Position numbers and translations under genes: made by a program. Below, one piece after another: positions 17,623 to 25,763 of a stretch of DNA of 64,000 nt. Source of the DNA: Lysobacter capsici (GTDB lineage Bacteria; Pseudomonadota; Gammaproteobacteria; Xanthomonadales; Xanthomonadaceae); the NCBI RefSeq assembly GCF_018732085.1, contig NZ_CP076103.1:6251469-6315468 (forward strand), read 5' to 3'. Position 1 is the stretch's first letter, and every line of letters starts with the position of its first letter. A model generated the notes under the pieces. That model was not told where the DNA came from. It ran no database searches and worked only from the letters and a program-made list of their open reading frames with translations.

Positions 17623-18906
17623 TCAATGCGCCGCGAACGCGGCGGGAAGATCCGGCAGCGTGGCCAGGTTCAACTCCAGCCGGGTCGCGCCGCCGTCGGC
17701 TTCGGCGCCGATGGTGAACACGCCGGCGGCGACGATGCGCAATTCGGCCTCGCCGTCCACGACCGGCACCTCGCGCACCGTCGAATGGAAGGTCGGGTGC
17801 AGGTGGATCGTGACCGTACCGGTCAGCGGCCGGGCCGGATCGAGCGAACGCACACGGATCGTGACCGCGCAGGTGGTCCCGGCTTCGTCCAGCGGCTGCA
17901 CCTGGGCGCTGAGCTCGCGGTCGCGAGCGATCGGCGCGCCGCCGAACCGGCCCAGATTCGGGTCGGAATTCCATTCGCTCTGCGCGCTGCCTTCGGCAGG
18001 CTCGGCGGTGTTTTCGAACGGCACGTCCTCCAGCGCCTTCGTCCAGTCCTTGGTATCGCGCCACTTCAGCACGCGCAACGGCTCGATCGTGCCGCTGTCG
18101 AGGTAGCCGGCCACGCGGCTGTACAGGTCGCTTTCGCGTTGCGCCACCTGGGTTTGTTTTTCGGCTTCTTCGGTCTGGCGCGCGGCCTGCTCGGCCTGTT
18201 CGCGCGCCAGCTGCGCCTGGCGCTCCGCCTCGGCCTTGCGTTCGCGTTCGGCCAGGGTGTCGCGCTCGGCCTGTTCGGCCTGTTCCCTGGCCCGCGCCGC
18301 GTCGGCCTCGGCTTGGCGCGCGCGCCGCTCGGCCGCTTCGCGGTCGCGTCGCTCGCCCGCGACCGCGGTCTCGTTGTGTTCCAGGTAATAGACGAACGCG
18401 GTGCGGGTCCAGATGTAAAACCCGATGAAGCCGAACAGCAGCGAGGCCAGCAGGACGAAGCCGGCGCTGGCCGCGCCGTTGCCGCCCAGGCCCCATTCGA
18501 GCGCGACCTGGCGCGACAGGCCCTGGAACGCGACGCCGATGCTCTGCGCCTCGACCAGGCCGATGCCGACCACGATCTTGGTCAGCCAGTCGCTGATCTG
18601 TTCCAGGTTGGTGTTGTGGGTGAAGCCGCCGCCGTTGCCGCCGCCGCCGGCATGGCCGTCGGTGCCCGGCATCGCCACCGTCAGCGCGCGCGGAATGCCG
18701 AACAGGAAGCCCAAGGTGGCGCCGGCCAGCAGTGCGGCGAGCACCGCGCCGAGCACCGCGCCGACCACGTACTGGCTGACCGCCAGCGCTGCGCTCAAGG
18801 CGATGCCGGCGAACAGCCCCGCCAGCACGCGCAGGGCGGTGCGTTCGATCGCGGCCACGCGCTTGCGCGAGTCGATGGTCGCGTCGGGATCGCGTTGGGT
18901 GGTCAT
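17623..18906 (-). CDS. Membrane coiled-coil protein with C-terminal pYEATS-like domain
   Basis: 427 residues. Order of parts: TM segments at about 27-70; a Gly-rich loop (residues 84-95); NTNLEQISDWLTKIVVGIGL and a further membrane pair to about 168; a charged Glu/Ala/Arg coiled coil from about 182 to 262; and a beta-rich C-terminal domain, about 331-416. That domain contains VTIHLHPTF and a VFTIGAEADGG strand, the pattern of prokaryotic YEATS (pYEATS) domains, predicted ligand or modified-peptide sensors in membrane-linked conflict or stress systems. It lies 99 bases downstream of a small leftward gene, likely one operon. It converges on aceK (9-base gap). The domain call is from motif recognition only. 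Confidence 0.75.
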   Translation of the reverse strand: MTTQRDPDATIDSRKRVAAIERTALRVLAGLFAGIALSAALAVSQYVVGAVLGAVLAALLAGATLGFLFGIPRALTVAMPGTDGHAGGGGNGGGFTHNTNLEQISDWLTKIVVGIGLVEAQSIGVAFQGLSRQVALEWGLGGNGAASAGFVLLASLLFGFIGFYIWTRTAFVYYLEHNETAVAGERRDREAAERRARQAEADAARAREQAEQAERDTLAERERKAEAERQAQLAREQAEQAARQTEEAEKQTQVAQRESDLYSRVAGYLDSGTIEPLRVLKWRDTKDWTKALEDVPFENTAEPAEGSAQSEWNSDPNLGRFGGAPIARDRELSAQVQPLDEAGTTCAVTIRVRSLDPARPLTGTVTIHLHPTFHSTVREVPVVDGEAELRIVAAGVFTIGAEADGGATRLELNLATLPDLPAAFAAH

Positions 18907-19005
18907 GGCGGCATCCCCTGTTGCCTGATCTGTGTGCGTTCCTTCGCACAGATCAACGCACGCAGGCGCAAAGCGCGGCCAGCGTCGCCACCGCGACGGC
19001 GATGC

Positions 19006-19311
19006 TCAGGTGCAGCCGTGCGCCCCGCAGTCGCTGGCGGGCTGGATCCGGGCGCTCTGCGCCGGCCACAGCCGCAACCACGCGCGCCAGCCGGCGGTCG
19101 CGCCGGTCCGCGCGGCTTGAGCACGATGCGAAGCGGTCGCGTTCACGGCCGCGGCCTTGGCGCCGCTGGCCGTCGCCCAGGACCCGGCGCCGGCCGCAAG
19201 CGTCGGCGCGGCGCGGCGACCGGTCGGCGCAGCGTCGTCGCCGTCCTCGTCCACATCGCGCGGATCGACGAAATGGCCGTGCAGGAACATCAGGTTCTTG
19301 TAGATATTCAT
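19006..19311 (-). CDS. Small hypothetical protein upstream of the pYEATS-like gene
   Basis: 101 residues beginning MNIYKNLMFLHGHFVDPRD, an ordered-looking amphipathic head. An acidic DVDEDGDD stretch follows, then an Ala/Thr-rich and Arg/Trp-rich tail ending GAHGCT. There is no signal peptide. The start is the ATG at 19311; the longer in-frame start is rejected because it would overlap the promoter region of the divergent LysR gene. The head-and-variable-tail layout suggests a short functional peptide with a linker. I recognise no family. It probably shares a transcript with the pYEATS-like gene. Confidence 0.55.
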   Translation of the reverse strand: MNIYKNLMFLHGHFVDPRDVDEDGDDAAPTGRRAAPTLAAGAGSWATASGAKAAAVNATASHRAQAARTGATAGWRAWLRLWPAQSARIQPASDCGAHGCT

Positions 19312-19525
19312 GGCGTCGTCTCCCTGCCAATCCATCGGTGGAAGCCAGCGCGGTCCGAACGGGCGGCGCACTGGCTTATTGAGTGATTCGCAAGGTACGC
19401 TCGCCCGATTCGGCAAAAAAGCGACGTGTTTGCAAGCCAGACTTGAATCAAGTTGAAGGCGGCCGTGCGCGACGGCGTCCGCCCTCAGGCCCGGGCCGAA
19501 CGCCCCGTCCGACGGACCCAACACG

Positions 19526-20566
19526 ATGAACCGACCTCCGCTGCACGCCCTGCTGGGCTTCGCCACCGCCGCGCGCACCGGCAACCTGACCCGCGCCGCC
19601 GAGTCGATGCACCTGACCGTCAGCGCGCTCAGTCACCAGATCCGCACCCTGGAAGAACGCCTGGGCCGGCGCCTGTTCGAACGCGGCCCGCGCGGGGTGC
19701 GCCTGACCGCCGACGGCGAGCGGCTGCTGTCGGTGGTCGCGCCGCACCTGGACGCGCTCGACCACGCGCTGCGCCCGTACAGCCCGCGCCGCGACGACGT
19801 GCTCACCCTGAGCCTGATGGCGTCGATGGCCTCGGCCTGGCTGGTGCCGCGGCTGGGCGGCTTCGTCGCCCGCTACCCGCAGCTCGAACTCAATCTGTTT
19901 TCCTCGACCGCGCTGGTCGATTTCGACCGCGAGCCGGGCATCGACGCGGCCATGCGCGGCGGCTACGGCCGCTGGCCGGGGCTGGTGATCGAGCACCTGT
20001 TCAACGAAACCCTGGTCCCGGTCGCCAGCCCGGCGCTGATCGAACGCATGGGCGGGCTGCCGGCGCAGGAGGACCTGCACCGCTGGCCGCTGCTCGGCGA
20101 CCTGTCCACGTATTGGCAGGACTGGTTCGACCGCTACGGCGGCAAGCGGCCGAACCGCTACATCGCCCATTTCGACGATTCCGAGACCATGCACCGGGCC
20201 GCGGTCGAGGGCCTCGGGGTCGCGCTCGGCCGGCTGGCGCGGACCCGGCTGCTGATCCAGAGTGGCCAGCTGGTGCCGCTGAGCCAGGGGCGGCTGCAGA
20301 TCGACTGGGGCCACTACCTGGTCTATCCCGAGCGCTCGGTCGATCACGCCGGGCTGGAGTCGTTCCGGACCTGGCTGCACGAGCAGGCGCGCGCCTACGT
20401 GGCGCAGATGGAGGCCGACGTGGCGTCGGGCCGCGGCGCGGACATCGAGGACCGCTCCTGCGGCAAGCCCGGCACGGCGGGCGAGGCCGAGGGTTCGCCC
20501 GATCTGGTCGCCGACAGTGACGCCGGGGCCGAGGCGGCGACCAAGCCCAAGCGCAAGCGGCGCTAA
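19526..20566 (+). CDS. LysR family transcriptional regulator (GcvA-like)
   Basis: 346 residues. Winged helix-turn-helix at 1-65 (LHALLGFATAARTGNLTRAA, VSALSHQIRTLEERLGRRLF), then the substrate-binding domain from about 90 to 290. The GcvA-type subgroup is suggested by FERGPRGVRLTADGERLL and SETMHRAAVEGLGVALG. A C-terminal extension of about 45 residues (rich in Asp, Gly and Ala, ending KPKRKRR) is unusual for LysR proteins. It is divergent from the small gene at 19006-19311, so that gene and the pYEATS-like gene are plausible targets, but this is inference; effector unknown. Confidence 0.93.
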   Translation: MNRPPLHALLGFATAARTGNLTRAAESMHLTVSALSHQIRTLEERLGRRLFERGPRGVRLTADGERLLSVVAPHLDALDHALRPYSPRRDDVLTLSLMASMASAWLVPRLGGFVARYPQLELNLFSSTALVDFDREPGIDAAMRGGYGRWPGLVIEHLFNETLVPVASPALIERMGGLPAQEDLHRWPLLGDLSTYWQDWFDRYGGKRPNRYIAHFDDSETMHRAAVEGLGVALGRLARTRLLIQSGQLVPLSQGRLQIDWGHYLVYPERSVDHAGLESFRTWLHEQARAYVAQMEADVASGRGADIEDRSCGKPGTAGEAEGSPDLVADSDAGAEAATKPKRKRR

Positions 20567-20701
20567 GCCGGGCCAGCCGCGATCCGGTGGCGGCCCCGAT
20601 TACAACTTGAGCACACGCCACGCTCGGGTCGCCCCGCATCCCCGATCCTGAACGCATGCGGTAGGCTGGCGCCCTCACCGAATCTCACCGGAGTCTGTTG
20701 C

Positions 20702-21979
20702 ATGGAACGTAACCGCCCCGCCCGATTGCTGCTGCTCGCCGCGCTGCTGCCCGGCCTGACCGCGATCGCGCACGCCCAAGACAACAAGTCCGAGCCCGCG
20801 CCCGCCACCGGCGAGCCGGCCCCGACCGGCGCAACCGCGGCCGAGGCCACGCCGAGCAACGCCGCTGACGCCGCGGCGGCCGCCGCCCAGGCCGCCGCGA
20901 ACGAAGCCGCCGCGGCCGCGGAAGCCGCCCGGGCCAGCGCCACCGCAGCGGCGGCCGCGACCGAGCCGAAGTCGGCCGAAGCGGCCCCACCCGTGCAAAC
21001 GGTCGAAATCACTGAAGCCGCCCCATCGGCGCCAGGTCCGCAACCGCCCCCCGCAGCAGCACCGGCTCCGGCGCCCGCACCGGTTGAAGCCACAGCGCCG
21101 GCACCCAAGCCCGTCGAAGCCGCCGCCCCGGTCGCGGCGACCAAGCCGGCCGAAGCGACCAAACCCGCCGCCAAGCCCGCCGAGCCGAAGCCGACCACCA
21201 AGCCTGCGACCAAGCCCGCCGGCGACGTCGGCTCCCCGAGCCTGCGCGCCGCCGTCGCCGGCAGCTGGCGCGACCCGAAGAACGTCGCCCGCGACGGCTA
21301 CCGCCACCCGCTGGAGACGCTGACCTTCTTCGGCGCCAAGCCCGACCAGACCATCATCGAGATCACCCCCGGCGGCGGCTGGTACTCGGAAATCCTCGCC
21401 CCGTTCCTGCGCGAACACGGCAAGTACGTCGCCGCCGTGGTCGACCCGGACACCCAGTCCTCCGACGGCGCGCGCAAGTACCAGGCCAAGGCCAAGGCCT
21501 CGCTGGAACAGAAGTTCGCCGCCTCGCCGGCGCAGTACGACAAGGTCGCGATCGCCGCCTACGACACCTTCAAGCCCGCGTTCGGCCCGGCCGACTCGGC
21601 CGATCTGGTGCTGACCTTCCGCAACGTCCACAACTGGCGTTCGGCCGGCCAGGCCGAGGTGATGTTCCGAGGCTTCTATGACGTGCTCAAGCCCGGCGGC
21701 ACGCTCGGCGTGGTCGAGCATCGCGCCAAGGGCGACGTGCCGGCCGACGACAAATCCGGTTATGTCGGCCAGGCCCAGGTGATCGCGCTGGCCGAAGCGG
21801 CCGGTTTCCGGCTCGAAGCCAAGAGCGAGATCAACGCCAACCCGCGCGACACCAAGGACTACCCGAAGGGCGTGTGGACCCTGCCGCCGGTCAACCAGCA
21901 CGAGCCGGCCGACGACGCCAAGTACCAGGCGATCGGCGAAAGCGACCGCATGACCCTGCGCTTCCGCAAGCCGCGCTGA
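20702..21979 (+). CDS. Exported SAM-methyltransferase-fold protein with long Ala/Pro linker
   Basis: 425 residues. Signal peptide 1-25 (LLLLAALLPGLTAIAHAQ). Residues 26-175 are low complexity (Ala, Pro, Glu, Lys, with repeated KPAE and KPATKPA). The C-terminal domain starts near 180 (AGSWRDPKNVARDGYRHPLE) and has a class I methyltransferase glycine motif, EITPGGGWYSEILAPFL, followed by VVDPDTQ and LTFRNVHNWRSAG. Such exported methyltransferase-like proteins occur widely in proteobacteria; a periplasmic SAM supply is not known, so catalysis is uncertain. It is followed after 3 bases by a small membrane-protein gene. Confidence 0.88.
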   Translation: MERNRPARLLLLAALLPGLTAIAHAQDNKSEPAPATGEPAPTGATAAEATPSNAADAAAAAAQAAANEAAAAAEAARASATAAAAATEPKSAEAAPPVQTVEITEAAPSAPGPQPPPAAAPAPAPAPVEATAPAPKPVEAAAPVAATKPAEATKPAAKPAEPKPTTKPATKPAGDVGSPSLRAAVAGSWRDPKNVARDGYRHPLETLTFFGAKPDQTIIEITPGGGWYSEILAPFLREHGKYVAAVVDPDTQSSDGARKYQAKAKASLEQKFAASPAQYDKVAIAAYDTFKPAFGPADSADLVLTFRNVHNWRSAGQAEVMFRGFYDVLKPGGTLGVVEHRAKGDVPADDKSGYVGQAQVIALAEAAGFRLEAKSEINANPRDTKDYPKGVWTLPPVNQHEPADDAKYQAIGESDRMTLRFRKPR

Positions 21980-21982
21980 TCG

Positions 21983-22240
21983 ATGCGCCGGCCGTTGGCT
22001 CGCGCCGTCGCCGCGCTCGCGGCGGGCGCGCTGGCGGCGTGGGCGGCCGGGGAGCTGGCGATGTCGTTGATCGCCAGCTATTTCATGGCCGAGTACGGCC
22101 TGTCCTCGGTCAGCATCGGCGCCAGCGCGATTGCTTACTGGCGGGCCTGCGTGGTCGCGGTGTGGATCGTGTCGCCGCTCGCGTTCTGCGCGGCCGGCGG
22201 CCTGGTCTGGCGCGGATTGCGGCCGCGCAAGCGCGATTGA
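21983..22240 (+). CDS. Small membrane protein, two TM helices
   Basis: 85 residues with TM segments at about 7-30 and 50-72, and a basic C-terminus (RPRKRD). It begins three bases after the methyltransferase-like gene, so co-transcription is likely. No family recognised. Confidence 0.6.
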   Translation: MRRPLARAVAALAAGALAAWAAGELAMSLIASYFMAEYGLSSVSIGASAIAYWRACVVAVWIVSPLAFCAAGGLVWRGLRPRKRD

Positions 22241-22310
22241 TCGGCGTCGCCGGGCGGCCGGCGCCACGACCGGTTTGGCGCCGCGCGCGGGCCTGCGCGA
22301 TCATCCCCGG

Positions 22311-22844
22311 ATGCTGATCGCGTTCAACAAACCCTTTGGGGTGCTGTGCCAGTTCACCGACCGCAGCCAACCGCCGCGGCCGACCCTGGCCGGCTTCGGC
22401 CTGCCGCCCGACGTCTACGCGGCCGGGCGGCTGGACCACGACAGCGAAGGGCTGCTGCTGTTGACCGACGACGGCGGCCTGGCCCATCGCCTGACCGATC
22501 CGCGCCACAAGCAGCCGAAAACCTATTGGGTGCAGGTCGAAGGCGACCCCGGCGAGGACGCCCTGCGCGCCTTGCGCGACGGCGTCGAGCTCAACGACGG
22601 CCGCACCCTGCCGGCGCGGATCGAACGCCTCGACCCGCCCTCGCTGTGGCCGCGCGATCCGCCGGTGCGCTTTCGCAAGACCGTGCCCGATGCGTGGCTG
22701 GCGATCACCCTCCACGAAGGCCGCAACCGCCAGGTGCGGCGCATGACCGCGGCGGTCGGCCTGCCGACCCTGCGGCTGGTGCGGGTGGCGATGGGATCGC
22801 ATCGCCTGGACGCGTTGCAGCCGGGGCAGTGGCGGGCGGTCTGA
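22311..22844 (+). CDS. rluE: RluE-type 23S rRNA pseudouridine synthase
   Basis: 177 residues, short RsuA/RluE class without an S4 domain. The start MLIAFNKPFGVLCQF is typical. The catalytic motif GRLDHDSEGLLLLT (aspartate of GRLD) is at about 42-55. GRNRQVRRM near the C-terminus is the conserved RluE/RsuA element. RluE makes pseudouridine at position 2457 of E. coli 23S rRNA; the exact target here is inferred by homology. The longer in-frame start overlapping the upstream membrane gene is non-family. The stop is followed by a leftward gene. Confidence 0.92.
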   Translation: MLIAFNKPFGVLCQFTDRSQPPRPTLAGFGLPPDVYAAGRLDHDSEGLLLLTDDGGLAHRLTDPRHKQPKTYWVQVEGDPGEDALRALRDGVELNDGRTLPARIERLDPPSLWPRDPPVRFRKTVPDAWLAITLHEGRNRQVRRMTAAVGLPTLRLVRVAMGSHRLDALQPGQWRAV

Positions 22845-22915
22845 GCCGCGCGCGGCCACTGCATCATTGCTGTGGATAATCCGGCGCGATCCGCGCTCGC
22901 GCTCGCGGTCGACGC

Positions 22916-23314
22916 TTACGACGAGCAGCGCCGCAACGCCTCATCGGGCGTGCGCACTTCCACGCCGTTGCAGAAATGGCCCGGCACCACGCATTCCAGG
23001 TACGGCCGCGCCAAGCGCTTCGACTCGGCCTTGCTGGATATCGTCTCCGGCGCCTGCGCGCCGGCCTGGGCGACGCAGCGCTCGTGTTTGCTGATCACGT
23101 ACTCGCGGCACTTCGGCGGCGTCAGCGTGGTCGGCCCGGGCTCGTTGCCGTCGCACAGATTCAACGCCGTCTCGCGCCACAGCAGATAGAACTCGCGCTT
23201 GGGAATCGGGTTGTGCTCGATCGTGGGAATGCTGTACCCGGGCTTGGCGACCCATTGCAGGTAGGCGAACACCGCGGCGGCGGCGAGGACGATCAACAGC
23301 AGGAGTCTTTGCAT
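22916..23314 (-). CDS. Exported or membrane-anchored hypothetical protein
   Basis: 132 residues. Hydrophobic N-terminus at 2-20 (QRLLLLIVLAAAAVFAYLQW) without a clear cleavage site. The domain contains the scattered cysteines C(DGN), C(REY), C(VAQ), C(VVP), C(NGV) and a terminal C(SS), and a Pro-rich NPIPKREFYLLWRE segment. Six cysteines in the mature part suggest a periplasmic disulfide protein. Upstream in-frame sequence runs into a heptamer repeat and is rejected. No family recognised. Confidence 0.65.
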   Translation of the reverse strand: MQRLLLLIVLAAAAVFAYLQWVAKPGYSIPTIEHNPIPKREFYLLWRETALNLCDGNEPGPTTLTPPKCREYVISKHERCVAQAGAQAPETISSKAESKRLARPYLECVVPGHFCNGVEVRTPDEALRRCSS

Positions 23315-23396
23315 TGCGGTTCCGTGGGGGATGCGACTGCGTGGGTTCATAGCGATCACACCACCGCCGTGATGCGCGACACGATTGTCTCGCAAT

Positions 23397-23544
23397 CGAT
23401 TCGGGATTCGGGATTCGGGATTCGGGATTCGGGATTCGGGATTCGGGATTCGGGATTCGGAGTTCGGAGTTCGGAGTTCGGAGTTCGGAGTTCGGGGTTC
23501 GGAGTTCGGGGTTCGGGGTTCGGAGTTCGGGGTTCGGGGTTCGA
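23397..23544. repeat. Heptamer tandem array, (CGGGATT)n merging into (CGGAGTT)n
   Basis: About 21 near-perfect 7-bp units: first CGGGATT, then CGGAGTT, then mixed CGGGGTT. Such GGGAATC-type heptamers recur at 3443-3475, 30350-30627 and 45811-45912. Frame-open in several frames only because of its periodicity; not coding. Confidence 0.95.
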
Positions 23545-23942
23545 GATAAAAACCCCAAGTAACCACGAGGTCTCTGTGGGAGGGGCTTCAGCCCCGACGC
23601 TGTTCGATCCGACGCGGCGATCCGAGAAGAAAGCAACCGGGCCGGTCAAGCCCGCCTTGCGACCGATTTCGTTCGCATCAGCGGTGCCGCGATGCGCCCC
23701 GACCAGGCACCCGCAAAATCCCGCCAGCACCGCCCACCCGCGCGGCCCCGGCGGACCACCACCACACCCCATCTGCGACCACGATCGCAAGACCACCCCC
23801 ATTCGCCGCACCCCCTGAGAAACCGTCCCGGTTTGATCCCGTCGCGATGCTGGAACCGCCCCCGCGCACGCACTAGCGTCGACGGCTAGCTACGCGCCTG
23901 GCGCTGCGCCACCGCGGTCTGCTCATCTCAGGAGCCCGACCC
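23545..23942. other. Spacer without a gene; contains a GGGGCTTCAGCCCC palindrome
   Basis: Positions 23575-23602 hold GTGGGAGGGGCTTCAGCCCC plus GACGC, a dispersed palindrome common in pseudomonads and xanthomonads. The remainder to the start of the next gene is high-GC with stops in the plausible frames. A possible ribosome site, CAGGAGCCCGACCC, precedes the gene at 23943. Confidence 0.6.
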
Positions 23943-25709
23943 ATGTCCACCCTGCGTTCGCTTTCCCTCGGCATCGGCGCCGTACTGTGCGTCGGCAGTG
24001 CCACCCTGCTGTCTCCCGCGACCGACGCCACCGCCGCCGCCCGGGTCACCGCCGCCGCGACCGACTTCGAGCGGGCGCCGCCCGCGGTCGACGCCATCCA
24101 CATCACCTCGCTCGGCCAGCAGACCGGCGGCAACGCGCTGCTGGCGCTGACCTACAGCAAGGGCCAGGACCTGCCGACCCAGATTCCGTTCAACGTCGGC
24201 GACACCACCGTGCAGCTGCAGCAGGACCCGGGCAACGCGCAGCGCTACTCGGCGCTGATCCCGTTCGACTTCGACGGTTTCGTCAGGGAGCAGGAACAGC
24301 GCCAGGCCTTGGCCCAGAGCCAGGCGACCGTGCCGTCGTTCTCCAGCCGCGAATTCCTCGGCGAAGCCACCGTGCAGTTCCTCGACCCGAGCGCGCTGCG
24401 CCAGCAGATCGCCGCCGGCACCCCGATCCTGGTGCCCGGCCCGGTGCTGCCGTGGCCGGCCGCGCTGGTGCGTCCGGAACGCTCGCTGATGATCACCCAC
24501 CCGGGCGTGGTCGACGATCCCTCGCGCACCTTCGACGCATGCACCGGCACCGGCAATCCGAACGGCGCGTGGACCTTCAACCGGATGATGACCAACATGG
24601 CCAATACGCCGATGACCGGGGTCAACCCCTCGGACTTCGTCGAGAACTGGCTGCGCACCTGGGGCACCTCCACCAGCATCAACACCTTCCCGGTCAACCA
24701 GCGCGCGCAGGTGATCACCCAGGTGCTCAACACCTGGCCGCGCCTGAGCAACGGCAAGCTTGATCTGGGCAACGCATCGGCGCGGCTGCTGGCGGTCTCC
24801 AACCGGCTCGACCTGCGCGGCAACAGCGCCTACGGCGGCGGCAACGCCGGCGAGCTGCGCTTCGTGTTCGGACTGCTGCGGCGCAGCGGCACCAGCTGCA
24901 CGACCCTGCCGTTCACCGTGATCCTGGAGTACGCCCCGGTCATCAACGGCTGCCCGGCGGTGCGCAACTACGCCCAGCGCTGGGGCAACCTGGGCACGCT
25001 CGCGCTGGGCTCGGCGAGCTACAACGCCGCGCTGCAGGCGCTGACCGATCCGGTCATCGCCGCCAACGCCTCGCCGCGCAAGCCCAACGGCAGCGCGATC
25101 AACCAGATCCGCACCAACGAGTTCCTGCAGAACCCGTGGGAGCTGCGCGAGTTCAAGATCGTGCAGGGCAGCCCGCTGCTGAAGATCGTGCCGGCGGCGC
25201 AGACGCCGCACCACAGCCACAACAACACCGCGCTGCTGGCCCACTACATCAACAACCAGGCCCCGCAGATCCTGGCCGGCACCTACCTGCTGCCGCTGAG
25301 CTATGCGATTCCGCCGAACCCGCCGCAGCCGTTCCAGACCGGCTCGGTGATCAACCCCAGCCCGCAGCAGGTCTGGAACGGCCCGGGCGCGGGCAACAAC
25401 CCGCGCAACCGGTTCTCGCTCAACACCTGCGACGCCTGCCACGGCCGCGAGACCCAGACCACCAGCTTCCTGCACGTCGCGCCGCGCGCGATCGGCGCGC
25501 AGGCGGCGTTGTCGCGGTTCCTGATCGGCAACGGCACCCTGGCCGCGCCGACCACGTACACCATCCCCGATCCGGTCAGCGGCACGCCGCGCACCTACGG
25601 CGACCTGCTGCGCCGCCAGGCCGATCTGGCCGCGTTGCAAAGCAGCGCCTGCCTGTCCGGCGGCCTGTTGCACGAAGCAACTTCCTCGCCCCTGCTCGCG
25701 ACCCACTGA
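23943..25709 (+). CDS. Large exported protein with a single CxxCH heme-type motif
   Basis: 588 residues. Signal peptide 1-32 (LGIGAVLCVGSATLLSPA ... TAAA). The body is Asn/Pro/Thr-rich, with regions such as RMMTNMANTPM, NRLDLRGNSAYGGGNAGELR and NEFLQNPWELREFKIVQGSP. A HHSHNNTALLAHYINNQAP segment precedes TCDACHGRETQTTSF at about 495-510. CDACH fits a c-type heme attachment site; the one visible motif plus a mostly large uncharacterised body suggests a periplasmic or secreted protein with one heme. The ATG follows CAGGAGCCCGACCC. I cannot name a family; homologous hypothetical proteins are likely in myxobacteria and xanthomonads (inference). Confidence 0.8.
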   Translation: MSTLRSLSLGIGAVLCVGSATLLSPATDATAAARVTAAATDFERAPPAVDAIHITSLGQQTGGNALLALTYSKGQDLPTQIPFNVGDTTVQLQQDPGNAQRYSALIPFDFDGFVREQEQRQALAQSQATVPSFSSREFLGEATVQFLDPSALRQQIAAGTPILVPGPVLPWPAALVRPERSLMITHPGVVDDPSRTFDACTGTGNPNGAWTFNRMMTNMANTPMTGVNPSDFVENWLRTWGTSTSINTFPVNQRAQVITQVLNTWPRLSNGKLDLGNASARLLAVSNRLDLRGNSAYGGGNAGELRFVFGLLRRSGTSCTTLPFTVILEYAPVINGCPAVRNYAQRWGNLGTLALGSASYNAALQALTDPVIAANASPRKPNGSAINQIRTNEFLQNPWELREFKIVQGSPLLKIVPAAQTPHHSHNNTALLAHYINNQAPQILAGTYLLPLSYAIPPNPPQPFQTGSVINPSPQQVWNGPGAGNNPRNRFSLNTCDACHGRETQTTSFLHVAPRAIGAQAALSRFLIGNGTLAAPTTYTIPDPVSGTPRTYGDLLRRQADLAALQSSACLSGGLLHEATSSPLLATH

Positions 25710-25763
25710 GCCTCGCGGGGCGGCGTGCGCGCCGCCCCGTCCGCCTGGCTCGCACCGGCGGCG

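Noticed and set aside
23397..23544. Possible CRISPR array
   Set aside because: Units are 7 bp with no unique spacers, so it is a simple tandem array.
23356..23811. A leftward 151-codon ORF crossing the heptamer array (RTPNPEPRTPN repeats)
   Set aside because: The repeat alone makes the frame open; the non-repeat part is Gly/Arg-rich and not similar to any protein I know.
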